Notes: generated by a model not told the origin, from the sequence alone. DNA of 64,000 bases from Cryptomeria japonica (GCF_030272615.1 NC_081410.1:503242942-503306941); one strand, 5' to 3'. Shown: positions 12,535-24,969, counted from the stretch's first letter. Numbers and translations: made by a program.

Positions 12535-15233
12535 GACATTTTGATCATGTTATCTGAGCCTTCAAGCTTGTTTATGATTATTATATTCGTACACATTATC
12601 ATTTTTGAGTTATATATATATATGATATGCAGTTTTTTGGCATCAATTTATGTTTTATTTTCCATGTAAGTTGAATGATTCTATGAGTTATGTGGTGCAT
12701 GTCTATATGATTTATGAATGATGTTATGAATGCAATAATTTATTGTTTTCGGTATGACTCTATATGATTTATGAATGATGTTATGAATGCAATAGTTTAA
12801 TGCAATTTAAAACTATATGGATGCATTTTTGAATTATATGGATGCACCTTGAAACTATATGGATGCAATTTTGTTTTTTGTATGATAATGCCAGAATATT
12901 GTTTTAACTCAGATATACCTTGAAGAAATGTTAGTAAGATGAAAAAAGAATTGATTGATGAAAGAATAATGTTAGAAAATAATATGATTTAGAAAGAAGA
13001 TGGGAAGCCAACAAACTATCAATAAACAGATGAGAATGAGAATGAAATTGAATGAATCACGAACTTGTGTCATTTATTTTATAGCACAATATATATTCAT
13101 CACTGAGCCTTATTGTTAAACAATGAAGCTTAGCACACTAGGGTATAAGGAACCAAGATGTAAAGATATCTCATTAAAGAAACAAACATGTAGCAGACAA
13201 GGAGTGAACCCCTCCATTCTGGGAAATACAATAGGGGTTGAGGTATGTATGGCATTCAATAGTTGAATGCTCCTATCACAGACACCCACTAGAGAAATTT
13301 CCCTAGAACTTCATCGGTTCACACCACAAACAACATTCAAATAAGAAGATAATGCCCATCATGGCTCCTCTAGTCACTTGTGGACATCCTTTAGTAGCAT
13401 AGGAACATGATCTATTGCCAAATGATAAAAGGTAAAGACTGACCCAGACAAAATTTAGTAGCTATACTGATATTGTGCCTTCGTTCTTATTTTCTTGATG
13501 TTATGGTTGATAATGTCTGATCTCATGAAGTTGTGGACCCCGTTTAAGAGTGACCTGTTTGATTTCAAGTGTATCCTCTTCTATTTAAGACAAGATAATG
13601 ATCACTTGATATGGATATGATATGATTGATAAGATAGTTTGATCAGTTGACTGCAGATGTTTGATTGGATAGTCATATCCTTTGTTAACTTTGTGTGAAG
13701 CATTGGTTGGATATCTGCTAGGGTAGTTGTTTCTTGCAAGACATTTTATTGCAAGTTTTTTTGATTGATTGATTTTCGATTGTTTAGTTCTTTTCCAAGA
13801 GATTTTTCGATGTTTTTGGATTATGTGGATCGATATTTGAATGTTTTTTATTATTATTTTTTTTTTGTTAGGACATTTTGCAAATGTTTTTGATTTCTTT
13901 CAAAGGACGTTATATGAATGTTTTTGGTATTTGCAAAGGATGTTATATGAATGTTTTGGATTTTTTTGAAGGATTTTCCAATGTTTTTGGATTTTTTTTG
14001 AAGGATTTTTTCAGTTTCACATATTTGAATGTTTTTTATTGTTTTTGGATTTCTTTAGGAATTTTTTCGAATGTTTTTGATATTCTTAAAGGACGTTTTC
14101 CAAATGTTTTTGGTTGATTTTTTCAGGTCTTTTTTTGAATGTTTTTTATAGTTTTGAAGGACATTTTCCAAATGTTTTTGGTTGATTTTTTAGGTCTTTT
14201 AACGAGTTTTAGGATTTTCTTAGTTATGCCCCTAGTGTGCAGACCTGCATGACATGATGATCTATAGAATGCATGCGAAGACAATGAATTTTTGATAGGA
14301 CCTATGTTAATGCAATATGCATGATGAAGATGCATTTCCTATTTGAACAAGGATGATTGTGTTTGTTTGGCATTTTGTAATACACCAATTGAAATGGAGG
14401 TACAAAACATTTAGTAGATAAGAAGTCAATCGATCCTTAAGGTCCCTTGGAACATCCAAATTAACACACTTAGTGACTAGGATTTATCAATGGAGACGCA
14501 TAAAACTTCCCCATTAGTTCTTGAAATTTTGATCTTCTTTTGCCCATGTGTGTGCAAATGAGTTAATTCCTTCTCTTGTGTTCATTAAAGATCCTTAGCA
14601 TCCTATATGCCTAGCTACATGGATTATTCTAACTTCAAAAGCATCCTGAATAGAGCCTCGCTGCCAGCAAGCTTTTAGAGCTCCGACAAGGTTATAGACT
14701 ATAATTTCTAAAATATTGCTCCATTGCCAGTAGGCATTCATATCCCTGATGGAGTTACTTGCATGTTCCCATAGTCAAGCTTTTTGCCGCACTTGCTTGC
14801 GTGATATTTCAGTTATATATCATGGCTCTTTTGCCTTGAGATGAATATTTGGCATAGCTCTTTTTCTTTTTATTTTCTTGCCTTGACTTTGTAAGTAATG
14901 AAACCTACTTGGGTGTGACAATTACAGTGGCACTAAAGTAGAATTTTAGATTTTTCACTAGTCATATGATCAACTAGGTGTCTAGAATGAATTAGAGATT
15001 TTCTTAATATGTTTGAGATACAACAATTGATAGATTTTGGGTAAACAAGTCTCAAATAGTGAAATCACTACCCAACCATAAGTAAAGTGTTGTCACAAGG
15101 TAATGTTGAAAATGAATGACCTTAGGACCTCAAAGACTTCATGTCTAAATATCTAAGAAAGGAGATGACCCTTGCTTCTCTTAAATGCAAATAGATGACC
15201 ACCTTAGACAGTTGCATTATTTTATTGATGCTG
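12535..15233 (-). other. Element C 3' region between pol and the antisense gene
   Basis: No coding domain was seen. It includes ATGAATGATGTTATGAATGC words at 12650-12880, a block shared with element A at 13311-13430, and an array of TTTTTGGATTTTTTTGAAGG type words at 13795-14215. Confidence 0.65.
13795..14215. repeat. Degenerate 35-45 bp array in element C 3' region
   Basis: GAATGTTTTTGGATTTTTTT and AAAGGACGTTTTCCAAATG phrases recur about ten times. In the element's own sense they read GTCCT...TCCAAAAACATT, the same words as the array of D at 33625-33870 at the equivalent position. Confidence 0.7.
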
Positions 15234-16799
15234 CTATATGCAAATGCAAAAATGTTGTGAAAGTGATGTATTTGAAAAAGAAACTATATGCGATGCAGTG
15301 CTTTGAATAAAATGATAAGCAATACGGAAAGTAAAACCTGAACTAACCCAACCCTTAGATGTAATATCGTTAAGGTGCATGTTGTTCATAGGGTCAAAGA
15401 GTGGATCTCCCTCCATGGTAGCCAAATTGTATGCTCCATTGCCTATAACCATTTTTATGATAAAAGGACCTAGCCAGTTAGGTTCAAACTTCCCTGGCTT
15501 TCCTTGTTCTGCTAGGTTCCTTTGGTTCTCTTTGAGAACTAGATCTCCCACTTCAAAAGTTCATGGGCAGACTCGTTTATTATAAATATGTCTCAGTCTA
15601 TTCTGATAACCTTCCAGATGATTGAAAGTAGTTTCTCTCCTTTCATCGAGTGTTTCTAACTCTTGTAATCTTGCCACCCAATATTCTTCCTCTGATATGA
15701 TGTTTTTTAAGGAGACTCTTAAAGACAGTAGTTCTATTTCAATAGGTAGTATTTCTTCTGTACCATAGACCAAGGAATATGGTGTTTCTCCTGTAGGGGT
15801 ACGTACTCCTGTTCTATAAGCCCAAAGAGTGGGATTTAACTAGAGATGTCAGTCTCATCCTATGTTAGTGACAAATTTCTTAAGGATCTTTAATATTGTC
15901 CTTTTTTTTGTCCATTGCTTTGTGGATAATATGATGTTACAAATATCTGTTGTATTTGAAATTTGTCACACAATTCTTTCATTTCTTGATTTTTGAATGG
16001 ACGTCCATTGTCTATCACTATGCACATTGGAATCCCATATCGACAGATAATGTAATTAAGCATGAATTTTGCTATTTGTTTTCCAATGGTGTATGTAAGA
16101 GGAATTGCCTCAACCCATTTAGTAAAATAATCAGTAGCTTTTAAGATGAATTTGTGCCCATTGGAAGAAGTAGGATTGATTTTACCAACTAGATCTAATC
16201 CCCATTGTGAAAATGGTCATGGTGATGTAATAGGTTGAAGGTCTTGTGCTGGTGCATGAATGAGGTCTCCATGCATTTGACATTGTTTACATTTTTGTAC
16301 ATATTTATAAGTGTTTTTTTCCATAGTTGGCCAATAATATCCATTTCTAAGCAATTTCTTTGACAATGGCGGACCACTTTGATGTGCCCCACAAATTCCA
16401 TCATGGACTTCCTTTAGAGCAAGTTGTGCTTCATTTTCATCAAGACATTAGAGAAGAGTTCCATAAAAGCCCTTTCTATACAATGCATTAGCAATAATAG
16501 TGTGTCTGGATGTCTGACGAATAAGAGATTTCTTTTGATTTCTAGACAAATCTGGAGACATGTACTGAGTATGCAAATATGTGTATATCTCATTGTACCA
16601 CAGGGATTCTGGACCCACAATTGCACATACATATCGATTGAGGGAATCTCATATGTCGGTATCATCAATTGTTCTATAATAAACTCAAACTGAGTTTCAT
16701 TATTAGGCATATTTATAAGAGACCCTACTGTAGCCATGGTATTAGTTGCCTTGTTTTGTATCCTTGGAATCTGTTCAAAAGTGATTTTACTAAAATGCT
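15234..16799 (-). pseudogene. Element C integrase
   Basis: Recognisable parts are the linker IPRIQNKATNTMATVGSL near 16740, the zinc-binding HDGICGAHQSG...GYYWPTMEK...CKQCQMHGD, the core PFSQWGLDLVGKINPTSSNG and YFTKWVEAIPL. The second Asp is kept here (VIDNGRPF, codon at 16010-16012), unlike A and D. The Glu block near 15900 is damaged by frameshifts. The C-terminal part starts MGDLVLKENQ at 15551 and includes GKFEPNWLGPFIIKMV, ending at 15234. Several stops and shifts occur. Confidence 0.82.
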
Positions 16800-17164
16800 C
16801 TTTGTAATCTTCTACCATTTGTTTATAAGGTATAATCTTATCATCTTTAGTATTGTAGTCATCATTGAATTTGTTTGCGAGTCACCATAGACCTGTAATT
16901 ATTTTATTCTCCATTGTACAATTGTATGAATTCCTATAAGGAGAGCTTCATATTCAGCTATGTTGCTTGTACAGGGAAACTTTATCCTAAATGACTTAGA
17001 GATAGAATCACCCTGAGGGGTGATTAAAATAATCTCAACTCCAGATCCATGATTTGTATATGACCCATCAAAGTATAATTTCCACATTATAGATGTTGTC
17101 AATGTAAATATTGATTCATCTGGAGAGTCTATGAGTAATGGGTGACTATCTTGTAAAGGAGCCT
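16800..17164 (-). pseudogene. Element C archaeal-type RNase H
   Basis: The motifs are LYFDGSYTNHGSGVEIILIT, PQGDSISKSFRIKFPCTSNI and AEYEALLIGIHTIVQW. The frame breaks at 16899, before the GDS motif. It matches the second RNase H of A and D and supports the Tat assignment. Confidence 0.83.
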
Positions 17165-18541
17165 CTGCTAACCGATCTGCTATAATTTGTCCTTTGATGG
17201 CCTTTTTGTCCACATACTCTATATCAAACTCACTCAAAATCATGACCCACTTAGCCAATCTCCCAGTCAATGTTGCTTTGCTTAACATATATTTGAGTGG
17301 ATCAAAGTGCGCTATGAGTTGTACCTTGTGACTCAGCATGTAATGTCTTAGTTTTTGAGATGCAAAGACTATTGCTAGACATGCTCGTTCTATAGGAGTG
17401 TAATTGAGCTTATATCCGATCAAGGTTCTACTTATATAGTAGATAGCTATTTCTTTTCCTTGTTCATCATGTTGTGCCAACAAAGCTCCCAAAGTTGAGT
17501 TTGTCGCTGATATATATAGTAATAGAGGTTTTCCCGGAGTAGGTGAAACTAACACTAGAGTGTTCAAAAGATAAGTTTTTAGAGCTTGGAAAGATTCTTG
17601 GCATTGTTCTATCCATTTAAAAGCAACTCCTTTTCTGAGTAAATGTTTGAATGGGTGACATTTATCTGCCAACTGTTCTATGAATCTCCTTATGGATTGT
17701 AGTCCTCCTTGTAACCCTCTTAATTATTTAAGTGTTGATGGAGGTTTCATATATATGATTGCTTTGACCTTTGTAGGGTCTACTTTAATTCCTCTGTTAG
17801 ACAAGATAAACCATAACAATTTTCTTGTTGTTACACCAAACACACACTTTTTAGGGTTTAGCCTAGCATTGTATTGCTCTAACTGATCAAATATTTTTGC
17901 AAGGATTGCAAGGTGACCTTCTCTCATTTGTGATTTAGCTAGTATATCATCCACATAATCTTCCATTATGTTGTGGATCATGTCATGAAATAGTGTTGTC
18001 ATGGCCCTTTGGTATGTTGCTCCTGCATTCTTAAGAGAAAACGACATCACATTCCAGCAGTATATCCCCCATAGGTAAATGCCATTTTATGTTGATCTTC
18101 TGGTGAAATTCTAATCTGGTTGTATCCCAATAAACCATCCATTAATGAAAGCATCTCATTCTCAATGGTTAAGTAAACTATCATATTGATGTTGGGTAAT
18201 GGGAAATTATCCTTAGGAAAAGCTTTGTTTAGATCTCAGAAGTCAGTACAGATTCTTATGCCTCATGTGGGCTTAGTCATAGGTACCAGGTTGGATATCC
18301 ATTCCGTATAGTCAATAGATAAAATGAAACCTACATCCAACAACTTTTGGAGTTTTATTTTGACCAATAATGCAATCCATGGATGCATTTTTCTTAATTT
18401 TTGTTTGTATGGTTTAACTCCTGGTAGCAAAGGTAAATGATGTAACACCAACTCAGGATCTAAGCCTGGCATATCCACATAGGACCAAGCGAAGTTGATA
18501 GGAATTTGTTTGAAAAAATGTATGAATTTGTTCTTTTCTTC
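17165..18541 (-). pseudogene. pol: Element C reverse transcriptase and RNase H
   Basis: RT blocks are PINFAWSYVDMPGLDPELVL, KQKLRKMHPWIALLVK, LLDVGFILSIDYTEW, FPKDNFPLPNINMIV, SLMDGLLGYNQIRI, KNAGATYQRAMTTLFHDMI, then EDYVDDIL with YVDD at 17946-17957. The block around 18050-18120 is shifted out of frame (MAFTYGGYTAGM). RNase H spans about 17170-17670 with RKGVAFKWIEQCQESFQALK, PGKPLLLYIS, RTLIGYKLNYTPIERA and RLAKWVMILSEFDIEY. Compared with A and D the catalytic YVDD is intact. Stops and the shift make it a pseudogene. Confidence 0.87.
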
Positions 18542-19449
18542 CTAGTTTAATGATTTTTCTAGGTGGATAGTATGTACAACTTCTCCGTCTGCTATATTTA
18601 CCTCTTCAGTTTCTTCCATGAGCAATGCTGAATTTTCTATTTCGGTAGGGAGGTTACCTAACTCACTCTTGCCATTATGGTTATTCTGATCCATATCTTT
18701 TGTTATAGAGGTACTTGCCTCTCTAAAGTATGTCATTCTATCCAGGTCTACAACAAATCCTGTCGTGTGATCACCTTGTGGAAATCCCTCTCTGACACCA
18801 AGGAATTCTGCAATGGCTTCATCATTTTCAAACCAATCTAGCATTGGTTTTCCTTCTCGCCCCCAATCAATCAAGTGTGAGTGTACAAGGGGTAATTCAT
18901 TACTCCCTTCTATCATAACAGATTCAGATAACATGAAGACTTGATTGTTTGAGTGACTTCGTTTATTTTCATCTTTTATAGGTGATCTTTGATACCTTAT
19001 CATGTCACTTGTTCATGGGCTAGAATCATGGAGTGATAGGAATTCATAGTCATGAGAGTTTGTCTCACTTTAAATGTATGTTTCATCTTCTATGGTTGTA
19101 TCACTTATCTCTTCTTATTTCTGCCTTTGATTTTGTTGTATATCGGTTGGTCTCCTTTGTATAGTAGTTACCCTTCTTAAGTCGAGTATTAGTCATTGTA
19201 GTCTATATTCATCTGATTCATTGGGTAGAGTTTTATTTGTTTCCCATGGTAGAAGTATCGACAATAACCATGGATTAGGCTCATTTGCTGGTGCTAAACT
19301 TGTGTCTGTTACTACATTTGCTTGGGCGGTTGTTTCAGGAACTTTATTGTTGTGTGACTCATTGATAGGTTCTTGCAGGAGTTATCTCATATCTTCACCA
19401 TCTGATTCCACACTAGGCGATGTTGGTACTTGGTTGCTTGTTTGAGATG
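18542..19449 (-). pseudogene. Element C linker with LIDW/IAEFLG module
   Basis: The module lies at 18725-18898: LPLVHSHLIDWGREGKPMLD, then WFENDEAIAEFLGVREGFPQ, then GDHTTGFVVDLDRMTYF. D has the same module almost residue for residue and A has a broken copy. It is acidic, with no cysteine motif. The rest of the linker is hydrophilic and interrupted by several stops. Its fixed place between G-patch and RT suggests a structural or cofactor role in the polyprotein, which is not established. Confidence 0.6.
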
Positions 19450-19950
19450 AAGAGGAAAACACTCGCATAGACAACTGCCTTTGAGACATGTAGTCCGATG
19501 GTATCCTTGGTCTATTCAGTATATCTAGTGTGTGTTGTCTAGCTTCCGTTGTATGTGGTACATGTTTATATCCTAACCCTTGATTCCCTAGATTGTCATT
19601 AGGTACAATGGGTTCTAATCTTCCTTGTTTCTATAATCCCAAGCCTATGGTACCATCATACCCATGTTTTTATAGCATTTTGAACCCATTGCCATACTGA
19701 TCTAGAGGTAATTTGGGTATTGTCATGTCATCTTCTTCTATGTATATCCAATGATTAACATCTTTATTTAGATATTCTTCTTGTAAATCACCCCATCTAA
19801 TGAAAGAGCATGAGTCTAAGTATCTGACAATTTCCTTTCCTTTGTCCTGTTTCATTACTGCATTTTGGGGTTTCCCAAAAGACCTAGGAGAGAGAGAGAT
19901 AATTGTTGTCCATTTGAGGTACTTGAAATAGAATACTCTCCACAACCAAT
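19450..19950 (-). pseudogene. Element C G-patch linker
   Basis: After the protease the reading is FIRWGDLQEEYLNKDVNHWI (D: FTRWGELDKETLDDDVLDWL). The G-patch follows: DQYGNGFKMLxKHGYDGTIG and LGLxKQGRLEPIVPND near 19600-19715, with x marking stops. The pattern G-F-x-x-L-x-x-x-GYDG-x-x-GLGL matches D. The later NQGLGYKHVPH corresponds to NLGLGFVPLQ in D. Confidence 0.72.
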
Positions 19951-19959
19951 ATCTTTTTT

Positions 19960-21149
19960 CTAGAAAGAAGATGTTGTAGGAACATTCTTTTGTGTTTTTG
20001 TGATTGTCAATGACTCCATTTGTGTAGTGAGAGGTGATGCTTGATTAATTGATACTTGATTATCCACACTTTCTTTTAAGTAATTATAGTGTTGGAATGG
20101 ATTTGGATCACCTTTTATGGTGATTTCAATGTCGTTATACGATAATTTGACACATTGATGAAATGTTGATGGTATGGCTTGCATGGTATTAATCCATGGG
20201 CAGCCCAATAACATGTTGTATCCTAGTTCTCTGTCCAACACTTGAAAAGCGACCTCTATTGTTATAGGTCCTATTTGCACAAGTAGCGTTACTATACCCT
20301 TTGAGGGACGTTCCTCATCATCATATGCTTTGATATTTATTCTCTTTGATGAATCAATATGAAGCTCAGAATATCTCAATGCCTTAACTAGTTTTAAAGT
20401 ACAAATGTTGAGATCGACTCCTCCATCTATGAGTACTCTTCTGATTCTTCTCTTATGTAAGTAAGCTTCTAGATGTAGCGAGTCATTATGGAGAAGTCTA
20501 TCACTAGGAATATCATGCTCTATGAATGCAATGCATGTGCTCTATGCCAAATTCCCTATCATGGACTGGAACGTATTTTCATCTATATCTCTCTTCACTA
20601 CTCAATCTTGAAGTGCTTTGTCTAGAATGGCTTTATGAGTGGCTGAAATACGTAAGAGTTTAAAAAGTGATATTTGTGCCAGGGTTTTCTTGAGTTTCTC
20701 AACAACATTATAAGTCCCTACTACTGGTGGTAGGTTTGGTGGTACTCCTTGTAAAGTTACCTTTAATCTGCGAGTAACTACTGCACAGTCTCTATCTCTA
20801 GGAGTTATTGTGATCATAGCCACTGTATCATCTCTTGTGCAGGAACTGTTTGTACCATATGTTGTGTTGTCAAGGTTTATGTTATATCCCTCTTTATAGT
20901 CTTCATGTGTAAGCTTGACATCCATGATATGTGCTATAAGTTCATCTTCAAACCATCCTGAATGAAATGGTTCTTCATGCCCCCAGTCCATGAGACAAAG
21001 AATTATGTCTTCATCATATTTCGGTGCCTTTGACAACATGCAAATTTGGTTATAATCTTTGTGAATATCTGGATATTGCTCATCTTTATCAAGTGTTTCT
21101 TGTAAATCATCTTTTACTACATCTCCTAAGCTAATGGCGTGAATAGTAT
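19960..21149 (-). pseudogene. Element C pre-protease module and protease
   Basis: The reading resumes after the D insertion at IHAISLGDVVKDD. It contains, at 20854-21006, a module LCLMDWGHEEPFHSGWFEDE...GYNINLD that resembles the one between the G-patch and RT; A and D lack it here. Next come LAQISLFKLLRISATHKAIL and the protease active site LIDGGVDLNI near 20400-20430. The Ala after DGG in A and D is Val here. The C-terminal motif is MLLGCPWINTMQ. Stops lie near 20600 and 20545. The protease would process the polyprotein, but the V substitution and the stops argue against activity. Confidence 0.78.
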
Positions 21150-21469
21150 TGTAGACATCTAAAACTAGTCAACGCTTGTGGAGTCATACTTTAACATTGG
21201 CGCATTGCCTTATTTTAGGGTTTTTGCATTGCATTAACATTTCTCCTATGTTATGCACTTGGTCTTTATCATTTGCGAGCATCGAGTCCTTCTTCTGCAT
21301 TCTTCATTTGTCTCACTTTCAAATTTGGTCTTGTTGATAACAATCTTCAGTCATGATTTTGATCAATCTTATCATGTCACATCAATGTGCATGCTCATTT
21401 GTCATATTTTGACATCGTCAATTCAATTTCATTTTGGTCATCGTCAATCCTAATTAGGGTTTTGTCCTC

Positions 21470-21700
21470 TTTTCAATCTTATCATCATGCGATCAATTTG
21501 TCATCGATCATTGTCGTTTTCAATCTTGTCATCTTGCGATCGATTTGTCATCGATCATTGACATTTTCAATCTTGTCATTTTGCGATCGATTTGTCATCA
21601 ATAGTTGACATTTTCAATCTTGTCATTTTGCGATCGATTTGTCATTAATCGTTGTCATTTTCAATCTTGCGATCGATTTGTTATCAATCGTCATCCTTCT
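21470..21700 (+). repeat. 47 bp tandem array in element D 5' LTR
   Basis: GCGATCGATTTGTCATCGAT followed by ATTTTCAATCTTGTCATTTT recurs, with GCGATC at 21489, 21536, 21583, 21630 and 21669. The 3' LTR has the same array at 36830-37005 with one unit fewer. Confidence 0.85.
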
Positions 21701-22343
21701 CAATCATGTCAATTTGGATCAATTAGTCATTGTTCCTCGTCAATTGGCACATTTATCAATCGAATCACTTATTAGAATTGGTCCTTTGTCAGTCAAAATC
21801 ATGATCAAATCGAATCGATATCAATTATCTTTCATCAAGACCTAATTGTCATCCTTGCATTTCTAATTCATCTTCTAGCATTTCATGATTTGTTCATTTA
21901 ACCTTGTTGGTCATTTTCCCTCTAAGGATTAATAATTTGTTTATTTATCCTAAGTCTTCTTGTCACAATTAAATGTTTATTTAATTGGCTAACTAATTCC
22001 TCCCTCTTTGTGAATTAATTAATAAATGAAAAATTGTTAATTAATTCACTTAATTCCTAATTTCCTCATTTTCTAATTTCCTAATTTCTAATTCATCTAA
22101 TTTCAATTTTCTCCTATATTTCTCCTAATTTCATGGGACTGACATAGCAAATTTGTCATAATTTGTCATAATTAACAATCAATCAATTTTGACATAGTAA
22201 TTTGCCATAGTTGACAATCAATCAATATTGCATAGAAAGTGTCAATTTGTCATAATTTGTCATAATTGTCATTCTTGATTTGAAATTTCCTTTCAAATCT
22301 CTTCATTCTAATCTTGTCATTTCTCCAATTTATCTATAAATTG

Positions 22344-22761
22344 GATGAATTTCTTCAATCAAGGCCCCTGGGTGAATCAATCACGCTTCTAGTACCCTTA
22401 TGCTGTCGTCTTGTCTTGTCAATTTTGCTTTCATCTCATGCTTATGCACTTGAAGGTGAGATCCAAAAAACAAAGCTATTTGAAGGAGAAAGAAGGACAA
22501 TGGAGCCACATGAAGGAGACATCTGCATTTGGTTTTCTTAGTTTTCAATCTTGATGAATTTCTTCAATCAAGGCCCCTGGTCGAATCAATCGCGCTTCTA
22601 GTATTCTTGCGCTATCGTCTTGTCTACTTGCTTTCACATCATGCTTATGCACTAGTAGGTGAGATCCATAAACAAAGCTATTTGAAGGAGAAAGAAGGAC
22701 AATGGAGCCACATGAAGGAGACATCTGCATTTTGTTTGCTTAGTTTTCAATCTTGAATGTC
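22344..22761 (+). repeat. 209 bp tandem duplication in element D 5' LTR
   Basis: GATGAATTTCTTCAATCAAG begins at 22344 and 22553, and both copies run to CTTAGTTTTCAATCTT. The 3' LTR has one copy. Both copies keep a short open frame (KLDEFLQSRPL), which I do not regard as a gene. Confidence 0.88.
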
Positions 22762-22880
22762 TTGTTTTCATGTTTTCATTGAGTGTAATTAGGATTGGTC
22801 ATTGCAATTGACTTTTTGTGATTGAACTAGACTAATTTCCTATTTGCTTTGATGATTTCTGAATTCCTATCTACATTAAT

Positions 22881-22896
22881 TGGTGAACCCGACATG
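22881..22896 (+). other. Element D primer binding site
   Basis: TGGTGAACCCGACATG lies five bases after the LTR end. The tRNA would end in CATGTCGGGTTCACCA; I cannot name it. Confidence 0.75.
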
Positions 22897-24969
22897 AACT
22901 AACCCCCTAATCATGCTTTTGAGTTCTTTTGAGTTGATTTGCAGGTGAAAACCCCAAGAAACAGGGTAATGCAAGGCTTTTTGAGAACTTTTGCGCCTGT
23001 GTAGGGGCACTTATGCACCTATGTCAAGCAATCTATGCCTATGTCAAGGACTTCTACACCTATGTCAAAGGGATCTGCACCCATGTTACTACATTCTACA
23101 CCTATGTAAGGCCAGAAACAGAGGTAAAAAGTAGTGTTTTTACTTGCAAATTATTTTGTTTTGCATTCTGTTTCTGCATTATTGGTTTTGCTTTGTACTA
23201 ATTCTCTGTGCAGCACCTTGGCATTATGCATGACAAAGACAACAAATGAAACTACTAACACATTCTATGTAGGTTCGCTAGTCAAAGACTAAGCAAATTA
23301 AACTTCTGACTTGGTGATTTTGCAGGTTGCCTTATACTCCAACTAAAGTTGGTGTTTGTAATTCATAATTAGGCACCTAGTAAGTTGGTGTTTGCTTTGA
23401 TTATTGAGTTTGACATTGGAGTAGGAGAGTATGCTCTCATCCTTCTTAGGATGATCAGAAATCCAGATCTTCGATACCATTCTCAGGGCTCGGATTGTTT
23501 GTTACCTTTAGAGGGCTTGCCTTCCCAACCATTTGCTTTCTTTTGCAAGCAAGTGATAATCGTGAGAAGGGAACGACCCAAAGTGAGTACAGCTAGAATA
23601 CCTTGGCATTCTAACTCACTATAAATAAATACTTGATGGGCGAAAGCTTTGAAGGAAGGGTTACGTGGGAATTGTAGTTACTTGGGAAGTGATGACCCTT
23701 GAACTCTTTCTCATATCAACATCTAAGTAGGGCCTCAAGATCTAAATCATGCTTGTGCGACTACATTTATTTGGTATCTTGGTGGGCTTAATGTCTCAAT
23801 CACGCTTGCGTGACACCAAGGAGTAACACTTAACAGAAATCCTTACTAAACACCTTGTATTTAGAGGCCAAAAATCCTTGTAGTTGCTTGAGAAGGACAG
23901 GTTCAGATACTTGGAAGAGATACTAAGTTCGCCATGGGGATGTTTCCATGCGGACTGATGCTTGGCTGCCCTGCGAAGTGAGTGTCATGGAGGGGAGCCC
24001 GTGGGGTCAAGCATCTATGTATTCTCCTTGAATCTCATAACGAGTCTACCTCTCAAGTACCTATTGTCCTTGCCTACCATAAGAAATGTGTGAATGTGCA
24101 TGATTGTCTTAGAGTCTAAGTTGAAATATCTTGTCTTCTTTCTTTGTCAAAAGTTGAGTTGTGTCTCATTTCAAAAACAAGACAAATTGATTCAAAACAA
24201 GGTTAAACCCAAGAGTTATTTTATTCAACAAAGTTCAAAATACCTTCAAACATAGTTGTCAAACATTTTTCAAAATCTTGTCTCAACATTCATGTCACTT
24301 AGATTTAGGTTCATTCTAGGTTTGTATTTTGCAAAAGTCATTGTCAACTACCAAGGTTAAGTTTCACCTAGGTCATACTCCTTTGCATATCAATAAGGGT
24401 CATCCAGTTGCATGTGTCCTCTTGCATGAGAGTAATACCATTTCATAATTCAAACTTAGGTTGACATTGTCATACATTTGCATTTGCATACCCTAGGTCT
24501 CTTCATTAAGCTTAGGTCATTATCATATCATATTAGGGTCATTTGCATAGTAATTGTCCCTTTGCATATAGTGTGAAAACTAGGTTTTGTCATACTTGAG
24601 TAATCCAAATCTTTGATAAACCCAAGTCATTGTTAGGAAGTCTAGACCTTATCAAACCTTTTCTCTTTTTGTCATCAATGTCATTTGGTCAAACCTAGCT
24701 TAGTATCCAAGCATATAGGGGAAACATTGTCATTTTGTCCTTTTGTCACTCGGTCCTTTTGTCCTTTGAGGTCTAGACATCATTTCAATTTCCTAAGGGT
24801 CTCTTTTTAGATTTGCATCCCTAAAGGTTTGTCAAAATCTCGAAAAGAAACAAAAACATAGGTTGCATTCTTTCCATAGATTGCATTCTCATCTATTTTA
24901 GTTTGCATTTAGTTGCATATCATATATTATCCTTGAAAAATTCCAAAAATATTGCATTCGCATAGTGGC
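22897..24969 (+). other. Element D leader
   Basis: This is the 2.1 kb untranslated leader. At 22990-23110 a word array reads GCGCCTGTGTAGGGGCAC, GCACCTATGTCAAG, CACCTATGTCAAAG and so on. At 23941-24017 it holds the block shared with A and C. The last kilobase is pyrimidine-rich with many TTGTCATTT and CCTAGGT words. No convincing ORF was seen. Confidence 0.65.
23941..24017 (+). promoter_or_regulatory. Conserved leader block, element D copy
   Basis: It contains GCGAAGTGAGTGTCATGG, AGGGGAGCCCGTGGGGTCAA and GCATCTA. A shares GTGAGTG and GTGGGGTCAAGCATCTA; C shares GTGTCATGGAG and GGAGCC. It lies about 0.95 kb before the gag ATG at 24970. Confidence 0.65.

Larger units (their letters stand above)
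21150..22875 (+). repeat. Element D 5' LTR (1726 bp)
   Basis: It is 254 bp longer than its partner. A tandem duplication of 209 bp (22344-22552 and 22553-22761) and one extra unit of about 47 bp in the GCGATCGATTTGTCAT array account for the difference. A TATAAATT box is at 22335-22342, upstream of the duplication. Confidence 0.9.

Noticed and set aside
22314-22756. Two open frames beginning MSFLQFIYKLDE and MVFLVFNLDE in the D LTR
   Set aside because: They are the two copies of the 209 bp duplication in non-coding LTR sequence; conservation follows the repeat, not a protein.
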